A stretch of 64,000 bases of DNA from Gnetum montanum (taxonomy: Eukaryota; Streptophyta; Gnetopsida; Gnetales; Gnetaceae). The notes below the pieces were generated by a model. The model worked only from the letters and a program-made list of their open reading frames with translations, had not been told where the DNA came from and searched no databases. The position numbers were made by a program, and so were the translations under genes. The stretch is taken from positions 295,785-359,784 of the forward strand of contig MNCI01004660.1 in the NCBI GenBank assembly GCA_015680685.1. The letters are read 5' to 3'. This document shows positions 34,011 through 45,479 of this stretch, one piece after another (within the stretch, counting starts at the first letter, position 1; each line of letters starts with the position of its first letter).

Positions 34011-34559
34011 TGTTGGAAAAATGAAGAGAAATAAATTAGTATTATTTGTTGTATTTCATTANNNNNNNNNNNNNNNNNATAAATAGAAAGCTTGCGGTAG
34101 CCTTTAAGGGTGTGTGTTTTTGATGAAAAAGCATTGTATTAAGGTTTTACCTTGGAGATGAGAATATGAGATCTGAGATCTATTGGAGTAATAGATGGGG
34201 TGCTTGGGAAAGCTATAAAAATGGCTTGTGTCCTTAAGATTTGAGTAGAATAGAAAGCAGATTAGCATTGTTGTGGAGGTAGGGTAAAAAGGGCCCAAAC
34301 CACATAAATCTATGTGTTCTTGTGCTATTTTCTTTCATTGCTTTCATTTTTCTTTTACAAGAAACATTTTCTAGAGTTTACAGTGGTTTTTTTGGTTATT
34401 TATAGCATCTATTTGATTTGCTATAGCACAATATTTTCTACCTTTAATGTTTTATTTAGATCTACAACGTTCTAATAATTTCTCTAGAGATTCTCTTATG
34501 TATTTTTTAGATTTGATGTGGTGACTGTTTTATTGAAACTTTTGATTCCAATTATAACA
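34011..34559 (+). repeat. 3' LTR of the Copia element, with sequence gap
   Basis: Starts TGTTGGAAAAATGAAGA after the polypurine tract and ends ATAACA. It matches the 5' LTR except for substitutions and a run of unknown bases (34062-34078). Confidence 0.85.
34062..34078. other. Assembly gap of 17 N
   Basis: Seventeen unknown bases within the 3' LTR. Alignment to the 5' LTR (GTATTTC before, ATAAATAGAA after) shows about 40 bp there, so the true gap is probably larger than the N run and includes the upstream edge of the TATA box. Confidence 0.85.
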
Positions 34560-34564
34560 TATTA

Positions 34565-34735
34565 GCCATAGCATAAAGTCATGGGAAAGGGCTATAAAAT
34601 AACACTTAAGGAAATAATTATTTGCTTGGAGTATCAGTTTGATTTCATGCCTAGAAGATCAACTATGGAAACTATCTTCTTCTTGGTTGAGAAGCCAACT
34701 ACCAGTTGGTTGAATTGTAAATGGAAAATAAATAT
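34565..34735 (+). pseudogene. LINE reverse transcriptase fragment, right part
   Basis: It resumes the LINE at the conserved LMSHS-x-K-WE motif: the bases after the Copia element read SHSIKSWERAIK. After one frame change it reads ICLEYQFDFMPRRSTMETI, equivalent to the QFGFMPGRST motif of plant LINE reverse transcriptases. The frame stops resembling LINE near 34735, where a minisatellite begins. The catalytic YADD region is not present. Confidence 0.85.
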
Positions 34736-35105
34736 TTAGATTCATAACATTAGGCCAAGAGATGAACATTTTCATGGTAATTATTATTTTTTGCCAATAG
34801 ACCAACTACCAATTGGCTAGACTTTGTCACGAAAAAAAATAATTATCTTCATAATACTAGGCCAAGAGATGAACTTTTCAATAGGATATCTTATTTTGGT
34901 AGAGAGGCCAACAACCAATTGGCTAAACTTTTTTACAAAAAATTAATAATTTCCATCCTATCATTGAGCCAAAGAGATGAAAGTTTTCATAGGAATTGTT
35001 ACTTTTGTATAGCTAGTAAACCAACTACTAGTTGGTTGAACTTAGTCACGGAAAATAAATAATTATCATCATAATGTTGGGCTAAGAGATAAACTACAAG
35101 GCTGA
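34690..35105 (+). repeat. Minisatellite, four units of 107-113 bp
   Basis: The motif CCAACTACCAGTTGG (or a variant) begins at 34695, 34802, 34908 and 35021. Between the motifs every unit carries AATAATTATC-like, TAGGCCAAGAGATGAAC and TTTTCAATAGG-like blocks. In two units the arms CCAACT and AGTTGG form a perfect inverted repeat with a three-base centre. It sits between the LINE remnant and the truncated Copia pol and may be part of the latter's 5' region. Confidence 0.8.
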
Positions 35106-38100
35106 GCCAAAAGATAAATGTTTTCAAGTGAGTTTTTCAAGGAATTTAATTTTTGTTTCAAGGCTTGTATCATTGGGATTTTCCTTTAATTGTTCAAACA
35201 CTATATTTAGTCTATATTATAGATCTAAACTTATTGGAAGTGGTACATTGACATATGGTCTTTTCAACATTAATTTACAGAAGGAACATTTTTATACTTA
35301 TATGCATGTTCATGCTGGTATTAAGAGATGTGTTATGAATGATGAATCCTCTATGTTGTGTCATTGTAGATTAGGACATATATCTATTGAGTTAATAAAG
35401 AGATTAGTAAATGATGGAGTACTTAGTACTCTAGATTTTATTGACTTTGACACTTGTCTGGACTGCATAAAGGGAAAGTAGATCAATATGTCAAAGAAAG
35501 GTGCCAAGAGGAGTTCAAACATATTAGAGATCATACATATAGATATTTGTAGTCTAGATATGGATGCGTATGGTCAAAAGTATTTCATTACCTTTATTGA
35601 TGATTACTCATGATATATATATTTCTACCTACTTCATAACAAGAGTGAAGCTTTAGATGCCTTTAAGGTGTTTAAGGTTGAAGTAGAGAAATAGTGCGGT
35701 AAGCAAATATGGTTAGTGAGATCTAATAGAGGTGGTAAATACTATGGTAGATATATTGATGATGGACAAGCACCAGGTCCATTTGCTAAATTTCCGTAAG
35801 AGCGTGCAATTATTGCATAGCACACTATGCTTGGTTCTCCAAACCAGAATGGTGTGGAAGAAAGAAGAAATATAACATTATTGAACATGGTGCAGAGTAT
35901 GCTTAGTAGCTCCAAGCTTCCTAAGTCCTTGTGAATTGAAGCTCTCAAGATGGTAGTGTATATATTAAACTGAGTTCCATCCAAGGCTGTCTCAAAGACA
36001 TCATTTGAATTATGGAAATGTTGGAAACTGAGTTTTCTACATATATGCGTTTGGGAATGCCCATCTAAAATAAGAGTCTATAATCCAAAAGAAAAGAACC
36101 TAGACCAAAGGACCATAAGTGGGTATTTCATTGGATATACTAAATGGTCTAAGGGATATAGATTTTATTACCTGTCATAGACTACTAGGTTTGTGGGATC
36201 AAGGAATACTAAATTTCTTAAGAATGACTTGATTAGTGAGACTAGTAGATCTATGAACATTATTCTTGAGATAGATCATGTAGATGCTCAACCCACTACT
36301 TTAAATGATAGACTAATTGTTGTGCATAATATTCTTAGAGCACAAACGCATAATGAATAACAACTAGTCATTGAAGCTTGACAAACTATTGATCAAGAAG
36401 TAGTAGATCCAGCTAAATAATAGATACTAGAACTTGTTGAACATCATGATCCTTAAGAAAATGATGAACCAACATTAGGAAGATCTACTAGTGTAAGGCG
36501 ATCAATGATTCCTAGTGACTATATGGTGTATCTACATGCATTTGACTACAACATAGGAGTTGAAAATGATCCCAAAATGTTTTCACAAGCCATGAGTTAT
36601 AAGGAATCTAACTTGTGGTATGATGCCATGAAAGATGAGATGAACTCTATGTCATCTAATGAAGTCTGGGATCTTGTAAAGTTGCTTGATGGTGTAAAAC
36701 CCATTGGATGAAAATGGGTCTTCAAGACTAAGAAAGACTCATTGGGAAACATTGAAAGATATAAGGCTAGACTTGTTGCTAAAGGGTTCACTTAGAAAGA
36801 GGGAATAGATTACAAGGAGACCTTTTCTCCTGTATCTAAGAAGGACTCTCTTCATGTTATCATGGAATTGGTTGTCCATTTTAATCTTTAATTACATAAA
36901 ATGGATGTGAAAACAACATTCCTCAATGGTGATCTAGAGGAAGAGGTTTTTATGAAACAACTTGAAGGATTTTCCTCTAGTGATGATGAGCAATTTATAT
37001 GCAAGCTCAAGAAATCCATATATGGATTGAAACATGCCTCCTGTTAATGGTACTTAAAATTCCATGATATCATCACTTAATTTTGTTTTGAAGAAAATAT
37101 CATGGATCAATGCATATACCAGAAGGTCAGTGGAAGAAAAATCTATTTCTTTGTTTTATATTTGGATGATATCCTTCTTACAACCAATAATAGTGTATTT
37201 CTATACGAGTCGAAAAATTTTCTCTCTAAGAATTTTTACATAAAGGATATGGGTGAGGCATCTTATGTCATTGGTAGTTAGATCCATAAGGATAGATCTA
37301 GATGTATTTTGGGATTGTCACAAGAAACCTATATCAATAAAGTTTTAGAGAGGTTTCAAATGAAATATTGTTCACCAAGTATAGCACACATCATGAAGGG
37401 TGATAGGTTCAATTTGAGCTAGTGCCCTAGGAATGATTTAGTGAAAAGTTAGATGAGAAACATTCCATATGCTTCAGCTATTGAAAGCCTTATGTATGCT
37501 TAGGTCTAGACAAGACCTAACATTGAATTTTCTATGGGAATGTTGGATGGATATTAGAGTAATCTAGGTATTGACCACTAGAGGGCTACAAAGAAAGTGA
37601 TGAGGTACCTTCAAGGTATAAAATATTATATGCTTATGTATAAACAAATTGACTCCTTGGAGGTGACTGACTACTCCAATTTAGACTTTATAACTATGTT
37701 GATTCATAGAAATCAACATTTGGTTATGTTTTTATGCTAGTTGGAGGAGCTATATTCTAGAGGAGTGGAAAGCAACCTTTGGTTGCTACTTTCACCATGG
37801 AGGTAGAGTTTGTTACTTTTTTTGAGGCTACTTCACATGGTGTATGGTTAAAGAGCTTCATATCAGGGCTTAGAATTGTGGGTTTTATATCTAGGCCATT
37901 AAGAATGTTTTGTGACAATTCATTTGCTATCTTTATGACTAAGAATAATAAGAGTGGAAGTTGATGTAAACACATTGACATAAAGTACTTAGCCATAAGG
38001 GAATGCAATAAGGAAAACAAAGTGATCATTGAGCATATACATACTAAATTGATGATAGCTAATCCTTTGACAAAAGAAATGCCACCGAAGTTATTTAAGG

Positions 38101-38426
38101 ATCATGTAGTTTAGATGAAACTTAGTTCCATAGTGTAATTTATTGTATGTACAGCTTTACAATCTTAATGAAACTCTTATTTAGTTGTGCTATTTTCTCA
38201 TATGGTTTCTATACATAGTTATGAGAGAAAATTCACATATGGTAGGACCCAGAATAAACATTGGTTTATTCATAAAGCTAGTTACTATATAAGGAATTAT
38301 GTTTAAGAGATAATGCACTATAATACATGGAAGATAATACTCACATTAAGAGGAACTATTGCCATGATTCATGTATTTATTTCTTGAACTCTGGACTTGA
38401 TTAAATATGGAGAACAAGTGGGAGAT
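35105..38426 (+). pseudogene. Copia pol, 5'-truncated and decayed
   Basis: Begins within the protease/pre-integrase part (RNLIFVSRLVSLGFSF), then CHCRLGHISIELIKRLV. Integrase follows: IHIDICSLDMDAYG, FIDDYS and GSPNQNGVEERRN. Then comes a linker and RVT_2: AMKDEMNSMSSNEVWDLV, YKARLVAKGFT, YKETFSPVSKKDSL, KMDVKTTFLNGDLEEEV, KKSIYGLKHASC and FVLYLDDILLTTNN with the YLDD pair. RNase H pieces end near 38110. Many codons are stops, mostly where Gln or Trp is expected. Gag and the 5' LTR are not found. The element differs from the Copia at 22-34 kb in sequence. Confidence 0.85.
38413..38425 (+). other. Polypurine tract before Copia 3' LTR
   Basis: AACAAGTGGGAGA is followed by TTGTAACATG; (A)GTGGGAGAT is the common polypurine tract of plant Copia elements. 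It places the start of a 3' LTR at 38427. Confidence 0.7.
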
Positions 38427-38880
38427 TGTAACATGTATGATGTGTTTTCGCATTTACACATACGTGAACACATCAAAGTGGCCTTCATTTCTAGTAACAC
38501 ATTTACATGTTGGCATTGGGTCTCTTATTTTTTTCATGGTAACCGATTTCATGGCCTACAAATCCTTTCTTGATGGGAGAACAAAGGCACCAAAAATCTT
38601 ATTAGGATTGTAGTTTTGATCCCTTTCATAGACGCTTAGAGGTTGCATACATCATCGTTGTAGAGCATTGGTGTGAAAGAAGAATCCAAATGCTAAATTT
38701 AATTCAAGGCATCAATGGCTGGAGGTCATATCCATTTTCTTTTGCATTGTGCATTTTTGGTTATCTATGCATGTAAATTTCTTGTGAAATCCATAAATTT
38801 TGTCTTACATTTTTGGGTTGATTTTAGGAAACATGTACATTTTAAAGAGGAGGGGGTTGGGTATAGAGAGAGGATGGAGA
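38427..38880 (+). repeat. Probable 3' LTR of the truncated Copia, end unknown
   Basis: Begins TGTAACATGTATGATG right after the polypurine tract. Because no second LTR copy exists in the window the 3' end cannot be fixed. Confidence 0.5.
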
Positions 38881-38901
38881 GGGGGGGGGGGGGGGGGGGG
38901 G
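38881..38901 (+). repeat. Homopolymer run of 21 G
   Basis: Uninterrupted G tract in an otherwise AT-rich region, followed by GTTGTGGGGTGTGGGGGG. It may be miscounted by sequencing. Confidence 0.85.
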
Positions 38902-40969
38902 TTGTGGGGTGTGGGGGGTGTTTATTATTTGATACTTATTTTAATGCAATACCTATTTTGATACAATGTCTATTCTCTACATGAGATGTATATTTTTGAG
39001 ACACTATGCCTACTTTAGCATTTGTGACTCTTGTTATATACATGGGGTACTTGTTTAGAAAATGTCATTTCAATGATCTTTAAAAACAAATATAAAATTT
39101 CATATAAAAAATATTATTTAGAAAATTACACAATGTGAAAAGTAGCAAAACGAAAAAAATCATTGTGTTATGGTGTTCTTCTTGAATGTAAATTTAAAAA
39201 GTCAATGTAATATTATCTAAAGAACTCATATAATTAATGCATATTCATGGAGTTCTTCCTATATACAAATTCAACATTCAAAAATATAATTTTTTTTTAA
39301 AAAAAAATTAATAAGAATAATGCTTCCTTAAAGTTTGAATATTTTAGTTACATTCTAGTTAAAAGAAATTTACATTAGCTTCATTAGTTTTTCGCTTGTT
39401 AATGAGGAATGCCATTTTTCTATCCACTTCATTAGCTTTGTTACCTTCCTATAAGCATTGAAAACAAATTTATTCAATGTTGGTCATACAATCATTGTTT
39501 AGAAAATGTCAAGGAACTTGAAAAATTCCTCCATATATATTTCTTAAACTATACTCAAGTTTAAGCATTTTGAAAGAGCTTTGATAGCTCCTTTTTCATT
39601 GATATCATACATGCCTTTGATCTAATTAATCATTATTTTTGCAACCCAAAAAAATGGACTAGGCTATTCTCTATGTTTATCACTAATAATTAAGTGAAAA
39701 TTCTACACTTGGTCAATATAAATTATTTAAAAGAATGTTTTCAAATTGTTTCATCAAAACACTTTCATCATAACCTTTCTTAAGTCTTGTTGTATATGTT
39801 GAGAAACTAAATATTATATTTTGATAAGTGACTATATTTAAACACTTCCCTTCAAGCATTAGTTTTTTAGCTCTTCTTACTTCTTGATATATATGAATTT
39901 ATAACTGTCTTTATTCCTTTGGTATGAATTGTACTTCAATACTATTGCAAAACATGTATGCTAGCTAGCTTTTGTTATTTGTATTTTGCAAATACACCTT
40001 TTATTTCCTTCATTCATGAATAGATAAATATGGTAAAACTATTTATTCTATATTCATTAGTGATTATATTCTAACATTCTCATTAAAGCATTAGTTTTTC
40101 AACTCTTCATACTTCTTTATGTTTATGAAATTGAGTGTCTTTATTTCTTTGATAGTTTATTTAATAAAGGTGGATTAGTGACTATATTTTAACACTTAAA
40201 GAATTAATTTTTCAACTCTTCTTACTTTGTGTTTATGAATTTATGAATGTCTTTATTTTTTTGGTATGAATTGTGTTTTAGTGGATTTGCAAAACTAGTT
40301 CCTTTGATACAAGCTAGCTAGCTTTTGTAATTTGCACTTTGTGAATCTATGTTTTCCTTTTTTCATTCGTGAATACATAAATATGGAAAAAATATTTGTT
40401 GTGTCTTCATTAGTGACTATATTTTATGTTTATAAAATGAAGTATCATTATTTTTTTGGTTGTATTATAGTGCGCAAAGTGAGTCTTAAGTTTTCTTGAA
40501 TTTCATACCAAATCTAGGGATTTCAAATAAATAAGTCATATCTATTCCTTTTGTATTGAGATGTATAAAAAAAATTGATTTTCATCTTAATATCCTAGAT
40601 TTGAGGCTTACATTTTATGGCAGAATTTACTTCAATTTTTGCATTATGTGGGATGATTCTTTCATTCTCTTTCAACACGGTTTTCTTGACATGAAAATTA
40701 CCAATGAGATCCTTATTCATTATTAGTGGTAAGATATGAACATCTAGAGTTCTAATCCTACTTAGTTCTTTATTTTTGATGGGGGTTATGGGTAGAATTA
40801 TTTTATAATATGATATTTTCTCATGAATTATGCTAAACATAAGTGTAAAATGGGATTAAAATTAACTCACATCCCTTTACTGAAGTGATACCAACTTCAA
40901 TATGTTATAGCCTAGAGTTTCAAGATCAATATGAAACCATTTAAATTTAGTAAAATGTCTTACTCAAAT
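38902..40969. other. AT-rich spacer with diverged tandem repeats
   Basis: No gene seen. A repeat of about 240 bp is recognisable between 39825 and 40430: TTAGTGACTATATTTTAACACT, TTTTTCAACTCTTCTTACTT, GTCTTTATTTTTTTGG, GCTAGCTAGCTTTTGT and ATGAATAGATAAATATGG recur in order, one unit being internally shortened. Confidence 0.6.
39825..40430 (+). repeat. Diverged tandem repeat, about 240-bp unit
   Basis: Copies start near 39825, 40062 and 40170; the second is shortened, and a fourth start is seen near 40418. Each full copy contains GCTAGCTAGCTTTTGTTATT or a close variant. Confidence 0.6.
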
Positions 40970-41908
40970 TGATAAATCATCTTTGTGTTGTGTCAATGGG
41001 CCCCCGTTGGCATGACCTCATTGATGGGGCAACATCATTGACATGGCCTTGTTGACAAGGCCACATCGATTTAGTGTTTACTACGTCTATGGGGCCTCAT
41101 CGACATAGATCTTGAATAAATTCTATGAATACATGCTCATCAGCCATGTTTATAGAGGTATCATTGTAGTAGAGCTCTTGAAGTTTTTCCATTTGAGAGT
41201 TGGAATATTTTTTTAAGTGCCCATAGCTAGAGTCAGAAAGTATACAGATCTTTATTTGAGAATTGTTGCACTTGAAGACACTAGTGTGAATAATAGTAAA
41301 GATGAGCCTTTTGATCAAACCTTTCAGCACTTGGATTAGATTAATAATTTATTTATGCATTTATTATTTTTATTAGTTATGCAATCAATTAAGCTAGTTA
41401 GACTTCAAGTGATTAGTTAATTAATTTAGCTAAATAGATTAAACACATAACTATGACTACTTTAATCGTAAACACATATTCACTTGGTAATCTTAGTAGC
41501 ATTATTGCTTGGTTCACCTAATAGTGTAGCACTTGGTAACCACAGTAGTGGATATGTGGGTTCAGGACATGTACGAAAAGTGAGAATAGATGCTTATGTT
41601 AGGACTAGTTAGAGATTAGTTAATTAGTTAAATTAAATTAGTTATTACATTACTTCATTTATCTATTTTAAGCACCAAGAGCATAAAACATAAAATAATA
41701 AAAATCATATGCCTTGATTATAGTTAATCATACCTTTATGTATTATAAGTGTAAATGAGAAGACAACGAATCACTATTAGGGAAAAGTTCATTTCCTAGA
41801 AGACTAGTGTTTTGGAAGACATATAGTCCATGGAATTTGGTAGGATCATGCATGAATGCTTCATGATTCATATGATTGGGCATAGAGGGTACCCTTCACT
41901 ACTCATCA
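40970..41908 (+). repeat. 5' LTR of the large Gypsy element
   Basis: 939 bp. The LTR TATA box is mutated here (TTCTATGAATACATG near 41117), but intact in the 3' LTR. The middle shows repeated (A/C)TTGGTAA(T/C)C motifs typical of this family. Confidence 0.85.
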
Positions 41909-41909
41909 T

Positions 41910-41929
41910 TGTCACCATTTTTGGGGACT
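41910..41929 (+). other. Primer-binding site of the large Gypsy element
   Basis: TGTCACCATTTTTGGGGACT lies one base after the LTR, a mutated version of the site in the nested 25-kb element. Confidence 0.6.
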
Positions 41930-42061
41930 ATTTTTTTTGAAACATGCAATATCTAGGTTTAGCAAACATTATTAATGTCGTTGGTTGAACTATAAGGTCA
42001 ACATCATTCTCATAATAAATATAATTACATAAGCACATTGATATTTTATTTGTATTGCAAA

Positions 42062-43850
42062 ATGTCTTCTTATCATAGACATGATAATGCTAAACCACTG
42101 GTTCCTCAAGAATTCAACGTGGTATATACTCATCTAGAGGAGTATGCGCCGGACTTCATCTTCATCTTGCATCAAGATGAATAATTGCGATGGCGTGATA
42201 TGGAAGGAAACATTGTAATGCCTCTTGATCGATCTATGCCTATGATGTTGCTTGATACTCTTAATAAGTTAGGCATCTAAGATCTTCAAGAGGAGTATGT
42301 TGTGCATGATTATGACTACTAGGACTATTATTCCACTAAAACACAACATAGGAGAAATCAACACTAGGAGAAGCATGATGAGTTTGTGAAGGGAAAATGG
42401 TTCACCAATCCTTTGTTCCTACTTAATCAAGATGACAATGAGGATCCTTCCATTTGGGGATCTCAATATGAAAATTCTCCACCCCTTGTTATTGGTGATG
42501 TGGATGTGACCTTGAATTTGCAGTCCACTATCAAAAATCTAGGTTCAAGTAAAGATGGTAGTCAAGGTAGGGACTCAAATAAGCATAAAGATGATAAGAA
42601 AACTAATGAATGTGGCTGTGAAAATAAAAGGAAAGTTGGAAAATACCATGGTGGTGGTAGTCCTTCTCCCTCTTTTCCATCTTTATTTGCATCTTCTTCT
42701 TCCCCTTCTAGTTCTAAAAAATGATGCAGAAGGAACAACCATGATGGAGGTGAATAGTGAGACAATAATGATGATCACTAGGTCCACAATGATCGAAGGG
42801 GTAGCAAAGGACATCATCGATGATAATGAAATAATGATGATGATGAGCCCTTTCTTGAAATACAAAGCATGTTAAATATTGCAAAGGTTATAAAAATTTC
42901 AACTAGGCATGTGAAAGATAGTCAGGTCAGATGACTTGATATGAATAATATTTCTAGATTTGATGGGATATAATTTTTGTCCACAAACAAATCTTTAACC
43001 TTTTCATGATGTCTATGCCTTACAAAATATTGAAAATAATTGGCAAAAACTAAAGCTATTTTCCAAGACACTCATCGAGGAAGTAGAAAGCTAGTATTGG
43101 TCCTTGGAGCTAGAATCCATTCACAAGTAGAGTACAATGCTTGAGCTATTTAATGATAAGTATCAAATGTAATCTAGAGTGTCTAATCTAAGAAAGTATA
43201 TCTAGGGTTGGAAGCAAGGAAACCATGAATCTTTGAATATTTCCATGGTTTGATACGATTCTCTCATACACCTATTTCCTAGCCATGGTTATTCTCAGTG
43301 GGAACAACTTCATCATATCATAGATGGGCTTAGATCAGAAATGAGGAAAAGTCTTGGGATCTGTGCCCAAGTGAGGCTATTATAACTCAAAGCCCATTAG
43401 ATTCAAAGGAAAATTGAGTAGGTAGCAAAAGAAGAAGGAGAGTTGAGGAAACTTGAAAGTGTAGAGGAATACAATAGGGATCCCTCCATCAAAAAGAGGA
43501 AGGTTTGATTTTATGACAGTGAGGAGGAATCACCTCTTGATAAGGTGATAAATAGAAATATCTTCTCAATCCAAAAATCTATTTCTAAAATTTTGGCGAA
43601 GGTGGATAAAATGTGGGTTTGTTGGATGAAAAATTCCAAATTGCTGTAAAAATCAATAAAGAATCACAAGAGCACAGTAGTGATGATAACCATAGAAGGA
43701 AAAAAGAATCTGAATGTACCTACCAAAGGGGTAAGGGTGAGATTTCTACAGTAGATGAAGTTGTGAAAACTAAGCCAAATGATGACAGTGGGTGTGACAA
43801 CTTCCAATATGAACATCCTAGGGGATGTTGCCCCATTGTTTCATACATAT
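42062..43850 (+). pseudogene. Gag of the large Gypsy element, decayed
   Basis: Starts MSSYHRHDNAKPLVPQEF and VYTHLEEYAPDFIFILHQDE, then a stop where the sister element has Gln. An open part from 42386 includes acidic and His/Ser-rich text. The capsid-like part (42880-43400) is broken but readable: DLNNISRFDGI-like, FHDVYALQNIENN, LFNDKYQM and SNLRKYI. Near 43795 CDNFQYEHPRGCC is a zinc knuckle whose second Cys has become Phe. The last open piece is 43613-43852. Confidence 0.75.
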
Positions 43851-44429
43851 AGGAATTTGGGAGGTATGCTCTAAATCTGTGACTAGCAAGAAGGCAGGCA
43901 TTTAGAAGGTTGTATTATCCTCAAGGCAATCCCAAGTAGTTTCATTAGAAATAATAATATCATCCAAGTGGAACTCCATAGCAACCATATGAACAATATC
44001 AATAGTAACACCAATCATAGTTATGGGGGATGCCACCACCAAGGAAGTAGTACCCTTATAGGTAATCAGATCCTTATGGGTATTGCATTCAATAACCCCT
44101 ATCTTCACATGACTCTTTCAATCATGTTTCTCCTTTCCAACATTACTAACATCCTTTCAAATACTATAGAGCTCACTCTCCACATTCTAGGAGGGATGAC
44201 ACATTTCATCCTTATCCTCCTCTTGTTTGTGCATTTGTTCCTCTACCCTCAACACAACTACCACCTAATCCATCTATGCAAGGTAAAATTCTAGCTCAAC
44301 TGTAGCAACGTAATGATACTAAGGCTATTAATCTACAATTGGTTCATCAACTGAGGGGCTTGGAACCTTGGGCTTGTAAAAGACCATTCTTCTGATCCAA
44401 CAACCCTACTAAGCTCTCACAAACTCAAG

Positions 44430-45100
44430 TGGTTGATCACCTTGCTCCTACTTCATCCTTTATAATTCATTCCATAGAGTCCCCTTTGAATAAAATTCTA
44501 CTAAAAATCCATACTATTATGCTCATCCATGCTATATCTGATTGGATTTGGACTGGCAACCTTCCTAGGAAATTAGCTAATCCTAGAAGCCCTCTTATTT
44601 ATCTACAAATTGTTGGGAATGAATGATCTAAGGCTTTATTAATTTTAATTTTTGTGTGAACTTGATAGCTCATGAAACCTATCACCTCTCAAGAAGAGAA
44701 ATATCATATTAGAATCAGCAAACTAGTCCATCATTATTCCATTGGGATTGGTCGAAGACATTGTGACCACTATCTATGGGTAATCTTATCTTGCAGATTT
44801 CTTGGTAATCAAGGTTGAAAATTGTAAGGGGGATTTTCTAATCATTATGAAAAGGGCATGGTTATCCATTGTTGATGCAAGAATGGGATAAGAGATCTTT
44901 CCCTGAAGGTATCTAAGGAAAATGCACTTAGAAAGATCAAGAAGAGATGAGTTCCATCACGTACAATGATACAAGGCACAATTATGTGCAAAGGCTCTAG
45001 TTTGTGAAATGAGCATCTATTTTTACATGTAAGAAGTGTGAACATGAAGTAAATATTCAAAGGTGTATGTACATAGTAGCCACAAAACAAGAGGGCACCT
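44430..45100 (+). pseudogene. Protease region of the large Gypsy element
   Basis: Homology to the 28.5-29.1 kb protease region is visible: RKLANPRSPLIYLQIVGNE, SKALL, SIIIPLGLVEDIVTTIYG, ADFLVIKVENCKGDF and RAWLSIVDA. The catalytic DSG of the sister copy is not readable here; LLILIFV stands in its place. Several stops and shifts occur. Confidence 0.7.
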
Positions 45101-45479
45101 AGTGGTTGACTATTGATTTTGATAATAGCATAATGTGCATGGAACCTACTGAGAGCCTATCATGTGCTTATGTTACAAGCATGGATGAACTAAAGCAAGT
45201 TCATAACCAACTCTTTGATGATGAAAACACTAATACCAATTAAGGAGAGTTGGGGATCTTTGAGAATTTTAAACAAGAGCCCCTAGAGTTGAAAACTCTA
45301 CCTGATGGCCTAGAATATGCATTCTTGAAAAATGGCAAGCTAGTCATACTTAATGGCAAGCTTTCTCCTAAGTAGAAAGAAAAATTATTGAAAGTGGTCA
45401 AAAAATGGCTAACAACATTTTCTTGATCATATTCTAAACTCACTAGAATTGATCCTAGAATATGCTAGCATCACATTTA

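Larger units (their letters stand above)
22484..34559 (+). mobile_element. Ty1/Copia retrotransposon, split by a Gypsy element
   Basis: LTRs at 22484-23054 and 34011-34559, both starting TGTTGGAAAAATGAAGA and ending ATAACA. TATGA (22479-22483) and TATTA (34560-34564) are the target duplication with one change. Internal order is gag, protease, integrase, reverse transcriptase, RNase H, the Copia order. A Gypsy element occupies 25054-32030. Many frames carry stops, so the element is dead. Confidence 0.9.
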
